A stretch of 64,000 nucleotides of DNA from assembly GCA_026075535.2 (NCBI GenBank), contig AP026538.1:15508337-15572336 (forward strand), given 5' to 3'. This document shows, piece by piece, positions 44,001 to 54,414 of the stretch. Both the position numbers and the translations under genes were made by a program. The first letter of the stretch is position 1; each line of letters starts with the position of its first letter. The notes under the pieces were generated by a model that saw only the letters and a program-made list of their open reading frames with translations, ran no database searches and was not told the origin of the DNA. The stretch is from Tricholoma matsutake (lineage: Eukaryota > Basidiomycota > Agaricomycetes > Agaricales > Tricholomataceae).

Positions 44001-44918
44001 CAGACAGGGAAGGCAATAATCTGAAGGGGGGAAGAGGCAAACACCCTTGTCATTGTGGTGGATGCCTCAGTGCCCACCGATGCTAAATATCAAGTGGTGG
44101 CCTGCACCCTCATCTTTGGACAGGGGGAGCAGGTGGACCACATTGTCTCGGCATCTGGGAGGAGAACCCTCCCAGAAGTCAAACTTTTTGCTCTCCAACT
44201 CAGAGTCTCTGCTGCTTGCAGCAAGGGATGCAAGAGATTGGTGATCTTCTTGGACTCTACTGTGGGAATCAAATCCCACATAGACCCCAACCCATGTTCT
44301 GGGCAAATCTTTGCCCTGGACGCTTGTTGCGCTCTTCGCCCCTGGTTATCTGCGGACGAGGAGTGAAATGTTACATTCTGGCATGTACCATCAACTTTTG
44401 AATGGGGAGTGCACAAGAAAGCTCACAATGTCGCTACATCAACCAAGATCTCTGTGGGCAGATGCCCAAGGATGTCTCTAGACTACCTCAAGGCCCAAGT
44501 AGACAAAGGGGTCATGAAGGAATGGCATGCACAGTTTGTCAGACCTGCATATTGTGGTTGGCATTTCCTCCACCTTAACAGGGTAGGAGGAAAACCAGTA
44601 TTACCCTCGACCCACAAAGGTGGGCCCTGGCTAAAAGTGATGGGAACTAGCACAACTAGTACATCCCAGCTCACCAGATTACTCACTGGCCACGCTCCCC
44701 TAGGGAAATATCGCCAATGCTTCTCCCTTAATGGGGAAACCCAATGTTGGTGCAGTGCTCCCAGGGAACAAACCCGAGACCACATCATTCAGATCTGCCA
44801 TGCAGTATCCAGAAAAGACCCTCGTGAAAGCCCAGACTCTGTCGAAGGCTTTTGCGAGCTATTGGACGATAACCCAGCCTTAGGGTTGTTCACCCCACTC
44901 ATGTGGGATCCTGGATAG
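41050..44918 (+). pseudogene. LINE pol: AP-endonuclease C-part, RT, RNase H
   Basis: Endonuclease remnants: NSITNLRPGL, ILLANVYSD, CRDFNICH (normally GDFN), ARGMSDHAPLTLTLPG (catalytic His). Reverse transcriptase: STPGPNHVMWSHLKHW, ESLSVIIPKPGKPNY, RPIVLLNTLGKLVERMLS, VVAFDIAQFFPSLNH (first Asp), SALSPVLSALYL, SYIDDGMLI (Asp pair, about 42890). A Cys-containing thumb follows, then an RNase H-like region from 44055 (VVDASVP, VIFLDSTVG) to the stop at 44918. In-frame TGAs after THLI (42556) and FF (42690) and probably at 41145 and 41499 match Arg codons. There is a frameshift near 42740, and a 199-bp insertion at 43835 splits the RT/RNase H junction. Related to Agaricomycete EN/RT non-LTR elements. 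Confidence 0.85.
43835..44033 (-). mobile_element. 199-bp retroposed fragment inside the LINE
   Basis: A 15-bp duplication, GAGGCAAACACCCTT, flanks it (43820-43834 and 44034-44048). On the minus strand it ends in a poly(A) run. It is about 90% identical to the last ~190 bp (minus strand) of the element at 45486-47226, so it is a 5'-truncated copy of that family. It also breaks the LINE frame. Confidence 0.8.
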
Positions 44919-45485
44919 GTTGTGCATGCAGGGTGTATGACCCCCATCTGGATCCTGGCAAGTGTTATCGGTAGGTTGGATGATGGCTGCAGAAGGCAGT
45001 AGACCACTCCTTTTACCCTATAAAAGGGCCACCCTGAGTCAGGAGCAAGCACTGGGGAGGGGGACACAACACCAGGAACTGGTTTGGGGAGGTGCCTGAG
45101 TGCTTCCAGATCTGTTGTCAGTTGTGTGTTACAGCTCTTGCATTGGCTATGCCTTCCTTTCTGAGCTGAGAGGCTCACGTCAGGGCAGCAGTTTCCCCTA
45201 AATCTTGCATGCATACCCACAGAGATTTGAAGGATGCACCTCCAAGCCAAGGTTATTGGTATGCCGCCAATGACAAGTCTGTTTACGCTCATCAAGAGAG
45301 CTGCCTCAGTAGTCATCACAGTCATCAGGTTGGCAGGTGCAAAGATTAGCAGGTAGAGGGACTTGGGTTAGGAGTAGTGTACTTCATTTGGACGTCCCTG
45401 CTGCGGACTGCGATTGGGTGCCGCGTTATAAATTTTTGACCCAAAAAAAAAAAATGATGGATATTCAATGTCATCTAATATTATT

Positions 45486-47226
45486 TTTTTTATTTTTATT
45501 TATTTTTTTGGATCGGTATTTATAATGCGAGGCTCGCTCGCAGTCCGCAGGTCCAGATACAAACAGAAGTACTACTATGACTATGTATTCCCTCTGCCCA
45601 TACCCCACACCAGGTCCCTCGCAGAAGCCACTTTAGGCGGGTGGGCCACAGACATTGTCCTCTCAGACAGGAAAGGCAATAATCTGAAGGGGGGGGGGCC
45701 CCCCTGCAGAAGCTAGCCATTAGATTGCCAGCTGGGCTATCCTGGTCCCCCGGCCACATATCCAATCAAAGTCAGATCAGGCACAGCAGTGTCAATTCAC
45801 CGTAAATCCTCCCCCCTAGGGGGGAAGAATAACCATATTCACTTGTCAGCCAACAAGGGTTGACCACCTCAGGTGAATGAGATGGACCATCACTGTGCCT
45901 CAGCACACATGACAGTAATGGGGTAGTTGGTTACTCACCAGAACTGCCATAGACAGGGGGCCATGGCCCCCCTCGAGTAAATGCTCCAAAGGCACATGCA
46001 CTCAATAGCAACATCCCCCCCACAGTGGGGAGAAGGTAAAGGGTGGTGACACTTGTCACCAACCCAACAGCAGCCAGTAGACTGGCAGTGATGGAGCACT
46101 CCACACTAATTACAGCAGGGGCATCTGCGACGATGGTGGCACTGTCCTGAGGATGAGGGTTCCCCAGATTGAAGCTCTACTGGAGCTGTTTGCATCGCCG
46201 CATAGGAAGCTCAGAGAGCTGCCAGAGGTGTGTGATCATTGTGTGATTGTTGGAGGTCTCTGATTGGCCATTTAGGCATTGAGAGCAAGTTAGTACTGGT
46301 ATATGATGGTAGTGATTGAAATACACAGCCTGTGGTTGATACCAGCCAGGCCCAGACATTCTGGGTCCACCTGACTTCACCTCCAACCGCTCTGAGGGGG
46401 CAATCAGGCTGCACACCCTGCTACCTAGTGGGAGAAAATAGAACCTGGTTCTGAACACCCCAAGGGAGTGAGCACTGGAGGTATAGAGAAGGTGGTGAGA
46501 AGCGGCCACCCAAGTGTTGCCTAGCTCTCAGGGGGCACCATCACCTGGCCCCTTTTAATGACAGTGTATGCCAGGTAGGTAGTCAGTGTAGCATGTCCCT
46601 AGTAGCAGAGACTCACAGAACAAGGAGGTTGGTGACACCCAGGCTGACCAACAGTCCAGTAGAAGTTTCCTTCTCTCAAGCCAGACCTCCCCCAGCTGAA
46701 TGAGTGCGACGACCATCCACTCAATGACATTGTCCCCTGGCAGTGGGAGGAAGGTAGAGGGAGGCGGCATATTGCCGCCATCCCGACAATGGCCACCAAA
46801 CATTTGGTGGGCATGAGTTTAGTTGTGGTGCTTGCGAGGTCCCCTAGGGCGATGGCACTGTACTGGGGACAAGGGTTCCCCTTGGGGAGCAGACAGAGCC
46901 TCTTGTATCACTGCATAGGAAGCGCAGAAGGCTTCCAGAGACATGAGGTCTAGAGGAGCCACCGCAGCTAGAGGCTGCTCTGACATGCTCTCTGAGAATT
47001 GCCAGGTGATGGTGAGCAGCTGCCATGCCATCTGATGCCAAGCATCCCTATGAGGGACTGCGGACACATGGACAGTACCAATGAACATGATCATCGTGTC
47101 CAGTATATGTAGAAAGGCATGAGAGGTGGATTCTATCTCCAACCTCTCATCCCTGGATAGCGGCAGTTCTTCCTCCACCAACTCAGGGATGGAGGACGAG
47201 CACAGTGATGGGGCAGGGGGTGCCTC
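45486..47226 (-). mobile_element. 1.74-kb non-autonomous non-LTR element in Copia
   Basis: A 14-bp duplication, CATCTAATATTATT, flanks it (45472-45485 and 47227-47240). The plus strand begins with a T-rich tract, that is, a minus-strand 3' poly(A) tail. Its 3' end (minus) reads CTGCGGACTGCGA...GCATTATAAAT before the A-run, close to the 3' end of the neighbouring LINE. It has no endonuclease or RT. The interior has a duplication: about 46150-46260 resembles 46850-46960. It probably moves with LINE machinery. Confidence 0.7.
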
Positions 47227-47229
47227 CAT
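46819..47229 (-). CDS. open frame at the 5' end of the non-LTR element
   Basis: The frame encodes 136 codons (EAPPAPSLCSSSIPELVEEE ... LAAVAPLDLMSLEAFCASYA ... PRGPRKHHN). The apparent ATG lies in the target duplication, so the true start is probably lost by 5' truncation. The protein is Pro/Ser/Glu-rich, then helical, with no nucleic-acid-binding motif. It may be an ORF1-like product of the parental LINE family. The second half of the element encodes a related but broken block (SFLCGDANSSS compared with RFLCSDTRGSV). Confidence 0.35.
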   Translation of the reverse strand: MEAPPAPSLCSSSIPELVEEELPLSRDERLEIESTSHAFLHILDTMIMFIGTVHVSAVPHRDAWHQMAWQLLTITWQFSESMSEQPLAAVAPLDLMSLEAFCASYAVIQEALSAPQGEPLSPVQCHRPRGPRKHHN

Positions 47230-47240
47230 CTAATATTATT

Positions 47241-48364
47241 AAATGGAATACAGACACAGGGGCCACTTCTCATATGATGCCGCACAAACATTGGATTAGG
47301 AATTATAAACTGTATAGAGTTCCTATCAAGTTGGCTGATTATCGTATTATATATTCAGAGGGTGTTGGAAGTGTTGTCTTTAGACCAGTTATTAATGGAA
47401 AGCAGGCTAGAGATGTTGAATTTGCTAGAGTATTACACATACCAGCCTTGCAGAATAATCTTCTTGCAGTACTATACTTGACAAAACATAAAGAGCTTGA
47501 TGTATATATCTCAACCAATACCATGTCATTTATTGAAAACGAATGAGTGATATATAAGGCAGAAATCACAAATCAAAATGTGGGATATTTAAATGGTAGT
47601 ACTGTAGTAAGGATGGAGAGTGTGCATGTGACATCAACTCTAGCTCTGGACTTGGCTTTCTGGCATAGGAGGCTTTGTCATCATAATTATAATGATGTAA
47701 AGGGATTGTTGAAGGAAGATTTGGCTGTTGGAATGACCCTTGATTCAAAGGCTAAGCCTGATCCTATTTGTGAACCATGTCTAGCAGGAAAGATGAATGC
47801 CAATCCTTTCCCTTCATCAGAAAATAGAGCAACAGAAATCCTAGGATTGATTAACACCGATGTTCATGAAGTTGGAGCACATTCCAGGAAAGGACATGAC
47901 TACTGGGTTGCATTCATTGATGACAAGTCCCATTTTAAAGCTGTCATGCCCATTAGATGTAAAAGTGATACATTTGGTGCATTTAAAATATTCGAGGCTT
48001 ATGCTGAAAAGCAGACTGGTAGAAAGATAAAGGCAGTTAGAGATGACAAAGGCAGGGAATAAATGTCAAATGAATTTATTGGATATATGGAGGAACAAGA
48101 AATTGTGTGACAACATACTGTTCAAAATTGACCACAACAAAATGGAGTTGCTGAAAGGGGAAATAGGACATTGGCAGAAAGGATAACGGCTATGCTAAAT
48201 GAATCAGGATTGTCTCCAACTTGGTGGAAAGAGTGTCTGGCTGCACTTGTTCATGTTTTGAATCACTATCCCACATCTGCTGTACCAGAGGGTACACCAT
48301 ATGAAGTATGGCATAAGAAGAAACCTAGTGTTGGTCCTCTTTGAGTCTGGGGCTGTGTTGCTTA
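47241..48364 (+). pseudogene. Copia protease and integrase
   Basis: The protease motif WNTDTGATSHMMPH (about 47248) is followed by LADYRIIYSEGVGSVVF and LHIPALQNNLLAVLYLTKH. The integrase zinc-binding region is LAFWHRRLCHHNY ... CEPCLAGKMNANPFPSSENR (47650-47830). The core is INTDVHEVG, FIDDKSHFKAV, RDDKGRE, QQNGVAERGNRTLAERITAM and WKECLAALVHVLNHYPTSAV, with the catalytic Asp/Asp/Glu present. The frame ends at WGCVAYV, where Gypsy2 is inserted at 48365; RT and RNase H must lie beyond the window. In-frame TGAs at IV-stop-QH, QN-stop-PQQ and PL-stop-VWGC match Arg codons; a TAA follows GRE. Confidence 0.8.
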
Positions 48365-49048
48365 TGTTAAGGGCGAAGCCTCAACCAGTCAATCTAGTCA
48401 ATGTCGTTTGACGAGGTGCTTCCTCGACGAGTTGTTCAGCACTAGTCTTACTCGGAGTGTCCAACGTAAGATAGGTAGTGCACTCTAGCAGGGCTTCTGC
48501 ATAGAGTCGTTCAGGTTCACGCACTAAGGGGCTTCCTTAGTGGTTTCGAGTAAGTTTGCGAGTTGCAAGTTAAGGCTGTTAATTGCCTAGATCTAAACTA
48601 AGGACATCCCTACTATGAGTTGCAGTACTTATACTACAAGGGAGGTCCTTATCATCCAATTGGAAAGATAGATGCATATCAAGTAAGAATAGCCTCATGC
48701 CTTGCATGAGGCATCCGATGTCACGGAGTGCTGCAGCACAGCATGTCAGGAAACAATAAGAGATAAGCCTCATGCCTAGCATGAGGTGTCCGACGTCATG
48801 GACCTCATGTCAAGAAGCTGTCCTATCACAGCATGTGTGGGAGTGGGTTCGGGTGCATGGAGTCACCATGCGTCAAGGGTGCCTTCCACAGGAAGGGGAT
48901 CAAATGCATGCAGTCGGCATGCATCATGCGTGTGTCTGGTGTCAAGGACATGCCCTAGGCATGAATCATGGAGTGCCTCCCATCTGGAAAGGATCGTTGG
49001 GTCAGTTGGGTCGGTCGGGTTCCATGAGTTACAAGGAAAATTGAAACA
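48365..49048 (-). repeat. 3' LTR of Gypsy2
   Basis: A 684-bp LTR on the minus strand runs from TGTTTCAATTTTCC to CGCCCTTAACA. A purine tract (GCGGGGGGGTAA) lies just upstream. Its partner is 55627-55641 plus 63393-64000 (split by Gypsy3 and cut off by the window end). The pair differs mostly by CG/TG/CA changes. Confidence 0.85.
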
Positions 49049-49308
49049 TTACCCCCCCGCTATGGTCGAAAGTTCCACACTTCGACCTAAATCTTTGTCT
49101 CTCCTTCGTGGTCTGATCGGGTGTAGTCTGGTTATGTGGGTGGGTCGGGGTCAAGGGGTATGATGGAGGAATTGTTCATGTCCAAGCTTGGACTGTGATC
49201 AGGTTCTTTTTGTTTTATACTGCCTTTAGCAGTGGTGTCAAAGAGTCGGTGGTGTCGTCAGAAGGGGGAGGGGTGTGTAGGGTTTGCACAGTATCAAGGG
49301 TAATCACT

Positions 49309-49417
49309 GTAGTTTTACATCTTTGCGGATGATCGGTAGTTTTACATCTTTGCGGATGATCGGTAGTTTAACATCTTTGTGGACGGTTGGTAGTTTAACG
49401 TCTTTGCGGACGATCAG
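49309..49417. repeat. 27-bp tandem repeat in the Gypsy2 3' region
   Basis: Four units of TAGTTTTACATCTTTGCGGA plus TGATCGG. On the minus strand they encode an RKDVKLPII-like 9-residue repeat. Confidence 0.8.
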
Positions 49418-49424
49418 TTTGCAC

Positions 49425-49904
49425 CTAGTTGTGCTCAGTGGTCTGGGGTGTTGGTGTATGGGGGTTTTGGCTGGAACACAGCAATGTCCCCAGTTCTCCA
49501 TGTCGTCCAAATAAGAGCTGCCTTGCCAGCTCGAATCCGCTTTCTTCGTTGTAGTGGGTATTCCACTGAAGGTCATTCCACAGTAGTGGGCTAATCCCCG
49601 CTAGTGGTCTCCTGCCTGGGGTCAGACCATCGCGGTCGACAACAAATTGTTCAGGGAGATAGTCTCCGCCATCTAACTCTTCTTCAAAGCACCACTCCTC
49701 AAATTGTGTTTTTACCCAGGTCAAATCCATTTTTGTGCTCCTTCGCGCATAGAGGCAGCATGTTGGGCAAGTCGAGGATATTCTCTTTATCCAGTCGTCT
49801 CTGTTTATCCAGAATGTGATTCCGTGCGGGCATTCCCAAGAGGGTTGCCCCAGCAGTCTGTTCGTTCTTGGTGACTGGTCAATGACTCGTCGTCCAGTCA
49901 CCAT
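49425..49904 (-). CDS. extra sense ORF of Gypsy2 downstream of the integrase
   Basis: The frame starts at the ATG at 49904 (MVTGRRVIDQSPRTNRL) and is open for 159 codons. It contains HGITFWINRDDWIKRIS, CPTCC, WCFEEELDGGDYLPEQFVVD and PLAGISPLLWNDLQWNTHYN, then a Cys/Pro-rich end. It lies between the chromodomain stop (50049) and the polypurine tract, in the same orientation as pol, so it would be a third ORF of the element. It has no premature stop although pol has many. I recall similar accessory ORFs in mushroom Gypsy elements but no known function. Confidence 0.5.
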   Translation of the reverse strand: MVTGRRVIDQSPRTNRLLGQPSWECPHGITFWINRDDWIKRISSTCPTCCLYARRSTKMDLTWVKTQFEEWCFEEELDGGDYLPEQFVVDRDGLTPGRRPLAGISPLLWNDLQWNTHYNEESGFELARQLLFGRHGELGTLLCSSQNPHTPTPQTTEHN

Positions 49905-50048
49905 GTTCTTCTCATATTTGTTCTTTATTGAAAGGGGGTGGGGGTGGGAGTGAACGTGAAGGGCATCAACGTTCAGTGGGTCAATTGTCGTTTAGGGGGT
50001 ATCAGGGATGTCATTTGGTTCAGATAGTGGGGGTTTCTTGGGTTCTCA

Positions 50049-53000
50049 TCAGAGATGGTACCTCTTCTTATATGCTGTCAGGATCTTGGGGGCATTCTTC
50101 AGGTTCGATTCGGGTTCCCATGTGTTTTCAGATGTCGGGTAGTCAACCCATTTCATGAGGTAACGGCGCCTCTTGCCGTGCTTTTTGTGTGCGATGATTG
50201 CTTCCACCTTGTATTTGTTTTCTCCTTCCACAAGGTTGGGTGGTGGAGTCAGGAAGTTTCGCCCATGAGTGTTGTTCTCATGGTATCGTGTGAGTAAAGC
50301 CGCATGGAATACCGGGTGGATCTTCCATCTCGGTGGCAGTTTCAATCGGTATGTCATTCTCGACAAGGCATCTTCAATCATGAAGGGCCCTTCTCGTTTT
50401 GGCGCCAGTTTTCTCGTTGGGTAGCCAATCTTCAGGTTCTTGGAGTCAAGCCATACTTGTTCTCCAACCTTGAACGGTTTGTATCACCCTTTCATTTGGG
50501 CAGCCATAGCCTGTCTGGCTAGTTCATGTCTTCCCTTCTCGCAGAGAGAAGTTCTTGGATTCTCTGTTCAGCGGCCAGGACGTTCGTCTTTTCGTAAGGG
50601 GTGGGGATAGCGCGTGGCTGATATCCCATCATCAAGTAAAACGACGAGTGTTTTACTGTGGAGTGCATCTTCTGGTTGTGCGTGAATTCTGCCGTTGGGA
50701 GAGAACACTCCCAATCTTCAGGTTTGTTCAAATAGAACATGCAGAGGTAAACCTCTAGTTCTTGGTTTACTCGCTCCATTTCTCCATCGGTCTGGGGGTG
50801 ATAGGCGGTGCTCATGGATAGCTTAATCCCAAGCAATCGTCCGAGTTCTCGGAAGAGTTTGGATGCGAATCGAGGGTCTCTGTCTGAGATGATTCTTCCA
50901 GGGAGTCCAAATCTTGTGTATACATGGCGAAGGTAAAGGTCTGCGGCACCAAGTGCATCAATCGTCTTCACGCAAGGGATAAAAATTACCCCCTTCATAA
51001 GACCATGGTCTACCACGACCATGAATGAGTCAAATCCGTTTATCACGGGCAAGTCCATGATAAAATCTGTCGTTACCAGCTCGAATGGTCTGCTGGTGTC
51101 AAATGATATTGGTGTCAGCGGTGGGGTTGTCAGGTGTGTATTCACTTTCATTTGCTGGCACTTTGCACAGCCTTCGACATATTTCTTGATGAAGTTGGCC
51201 ATTCCTGGCCACCAGTAGTCTCATCGGATCAGTTCAATCGTCTGCCATTGTCCAGGGTGTCCTGTTGTGATGCTATCATGGTATTTTTGTATGATCACTC
51301 GGTGGAGGGTTTTGTCCTGTGGCACATAGCATCTGTCTTTGAAAAAGAGCAGGCCATCTTCGAATTTCCAGTCCTCCAATGTAGACTTGATTGGGGGAGT
51401 TCCATTGTTTTTCAGGGCTCATAAAGTGTCATTTACAAGGTGGTTCTTCATTATTGCTGAGACCAGGGCTCCCTGGAGCTCAGTGTCGATCGTTTTGATG
51501 AACAGTTCATCAGCGAGGATGGTCTTGTCCTTGTTATCAGTGTCTTCTTCAGCTATGTGATCTGCTCTCCTCGATAGGGCATCAGATTGTACCATCTGTG
51601 ATCCCAGTATGTGTTGTAGCTTCAGGTCGAATTGTGACAGGTAGATGCTCCACCTAGCCTGTCATCAGTTCAGTTTCTGCACTTGACGGAAATACGTCAG
51701 GTTCTTGTGATCGGACAGTACCGTCACAGGGAACGGTGTCCCCTGTAGGTAGTGTCTCCATGTCTCTAGTGCTCGGATCACTCCCAGTAGTTCCCTGTCA
51801 TATATCTTGTAATTTCTTTTAGCTTCATTGAAAGAATGCGAGATATAGCTGCATGGGTGCCAGTCTCCGTTGGTGTCCTGTTGTCTGAGTACTGCACCTG
51901 TCGCAAATTTCGAGGCGTCAGATTCCACCACAAATGGTTTCATTGCATCTGGCATCAGCAGTACTGGGGCTTCATTGAATTTCCTTTTTAGCGCATTGAA
52001 TGATTGCTGGCAGTCGTTTGTCCATTCAAATTTCTGGTTCTTCTTCATCAAATTGTTCAGCGGTCTGGCCAGATCTGCGAAGTGTCTGATGAATCTTTGA
52101 TAGAAGTTCCCAAATCCTAGGAAGGATCTTACATCCTTCACTGTCCTTGGCATGGGCCAGTCCTTGATCCCAGCCAGCTTTGTGTTGTCCATTGCGAGTT
52201 CGTCGGGCCTGATGATCATGCCCAAGAAGTCGACTTCCTGTACGTTGAATTTGCATTTCTCTATTTTCAGGTAGAGATCGCATTGTCATAGTCATTCGAG
52301 GACCCTTTCAGTCCTTATCCGGTGTTCTTCTTCTGTCTTCAAGAAGATCAGGATGTCGTCCATATAGATGATGAGCCATCCTTCATCTAGCATATCTCGG
52401 AAGAGATCATTCATCATGGCCTGGAATGTTGCCGGTGAGTTGCACAGCCCAAAGAACATCACCATTGGCTAAAATAGCCCTCGGTTAGTCTTGAATGCTG
52501 CCTTCCACTCGTCTCCTTTCTTTATCCATATGTTATGATATCCCCATCGAATATCAAGTTCCATGAAAAATCTCGCTCCCTTCAGCTTGTCCAAGAGGTC
52601 TCCAATCAGTGGCAGGGGGTAGTTGTTTCAGATCATTCCTTTGTTCAGATAGCGATAGTCTTGGCAAGGTCGTAGAGCATCGGAGTCCTTCTTCGACATG
52701 AAGAAGAACGGGGATGCCATGGGTGATTTCGATGGTTGGATGTATCCTTTCTCCAGGTTTTCATCTAGAAACTCATTGAGTTTCTCTTGTTCTTTTGGTG
52801 TCAATGGGTAGACTTTGCAATCCCTTGGTGCAAAGCCTTCCTTCAGATCGATCGCGTGATCCCACGGTCTTGATTCTGGGAATTGTTCAGATGCAGCTTT
52901 TTTGAATGCCTGTCTGTATTTCTGGTATTCCAGTGGCAGTAGGTCATCCAGGGTCTGTTTGCTGGCCTCCCTTCCCTCGTCTTGTTCATGCGCGAGTTGC

Positions 53001-54349
53001 TGGGAAATGGATGTCTTTGCTCTGATCCATGCGCTCTTTGAGAATACATATCGTGGGGAGTCCTTGGCTTTTGTAATCCTGGAGATCGTGTTCATTTTCT
53101 GTATGCATGTATGGGTCGGTCCTCGGTGTTCCTTGGTGAGGGGTGGTTCTTCTGGTGGTTCGAATATGCCAATGACCAGTTCTCCTCGTACATATGCGAT
53201 CAGGAGGTCTGTCGCATCTTGTTCGTGGGTCTCTTCCATTACTCATATTTCCATGGCGGTGTCTGCCAGTAGTTCCTCATCTGGTACTTCTTTGACCTTT
53301 ACTTGAGGGGGAGTTTCCCTGGGTATAGGTACTTCAGCATTGATGGTACCATGATCTGGGGTCCTATAATTGTTGGTCGGGGTAGTCTGTTGTCGAGGGT
53401 AGTTTATCCTGTTTTGTAGTGTCATTTTCATGTTCCTTTTGCTGGTGCTTCCCTCCCCTGTGGAGGTTAGCAATTCCTTCATCCTTTGCACAATTCATTG
53501 TGCCCTGTTGCATTCTTTGTTTTTGCCCTTTTCCAGTTGTTTCTTCTTCTGGTTTTCTCGGGTCTTGGCAACAGCACATCATGCTGCTTCAAGGCCTCTG
53601 GCTTGATTAGGGGTGTTGCTGCTCCTGGTCTTTGCAACAGCTATCTGGGCAGAATTCAGCTCCTTGGCTTTCTTCTTGGAAAGCCTTTCTCTTGTTTTTG
53701 CCACGGCCAATTGGGCTCAGGCAAGGCTCCTCTCTTTTTCTTCAGCGAGCCTCTCTCTTGTCTTTGCCATGGCTAGTCGTGCTCGGGCAAGGTTTCTCTC
53801 CTTTTCTTCGGAGAGTCTTTGTCTCGTCTTGGCCACGATGCATCGAATTTGTGCCATTCTGTCATTCGGCGCCTCCCTTTCAGCGTCTACCCTAGGAAGG
53901 TTTAGGGTGTTCAGGAGGGCTCGTTCGGCTCTTCTTATCTTCTCCAAGATCCATTGGATTTGGGCTCGTCATTCTTCGTCTCAGAACTCAAGAGTTCCTT
54001 TCTTCCAATCGATAATCGGGTTCACCTCCCGTAGCCATGACAGGCCCAGGATCACCAATTCTTTCCCTAGTCCGGTGACTAGGTATTTCATTGGGTAGCT
54101 CCATCCATTGATGTGGAGCCTTCCCCTCACGTATCTCATGATCGTTCCTTGCCTGTTCAGGGTTCCATCTACGTTTGTGGCCCAGATGGTGTAGCCCAAG
54201 GGATACGTCTTGATCCCTTCTTGTTCGACAAATTTTGAGTTGATAAAGACTCCTCCTGCTCCAGAGTCGAGGAGTGCATTCATTGCAACGTCTTTCCCGT
54301 TGTCCGACTCAGCTACCCGAATAGACAGGCACATAGATTGTCTATTCAT
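50049..54349 (-). pseudogene. Gypsy2 protease-RT-RNase H-integrase-chromodomain
   Basis: The protease (54349-53981) has ALLDSGAGGVFI and LVILGLSWLREVNP. A five-fold 22-residue repeat (53895-53480) separates it from the RT ([63 protein letters not shown]). RNase H begins at [14 protein letters not shown] and includes SDHKNLTYF. The integrase zinc region and core follow (VTTDFIMDLPVING, GRIISDRDPRFASKLF, YHPQTDGEMERVNQELEVYL), with all three catalytic residues. The chromodomain is at 50381-50049 (YLMKWVDYPTSENTWEPESN). At least nine in-frame TGAs stand at Arg codons of the family, including a double TGA in KLN-stop-stop-QARW (51665); TAG replaces Glu in GLF-stop-PMVMFFG. Heavily decayed. Confidence 0.9.
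53480..53895 (-). repeat. 66-bp coding repeat in Gypsy2 pol
   Basis: Five imperfect units of 22 codons share AKTRERLxEEKERxL, with VAKTR or MAKTR in each. They are strongly charged and coiled-coil-like, and lie between protease and RT. Confidence 0.8.
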
Positions 54350-54414
54350 GGTAGCTAAGAGTACAGACCCTAGGGAGACTACAGCGGTGACTGGCGTTGT
54401 ATCAGGCCGCTGTT

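Larger units (their letters stand above)
41024..45454 (+). mobile_element. 5'-truncated LINE (endonuclease-RT-RNase H) inserted in Copia
   Basis: The element ends in a run of 12 A (45443-45454). A near-perfect duplication, ATGATG(C/G)ATATTCAA, flanks it (41009-41023 and 45454-45468; one mismatch). Its 5' end lies within the endonuclease domain, the usual 5' truncation of target-primed reverse transcription. The 3' UTR (44919-45442) ends GGACTGCGATTGGGTGCCGC and GTTATAAAT before the A-run. Confidence 0.8.

Noticed and set aside
49309..49417. CRISPR-like array
   Set aside because: The 27-bp units are directly adjacent with no spacers; it is a minisatellite in a retrotransposon.
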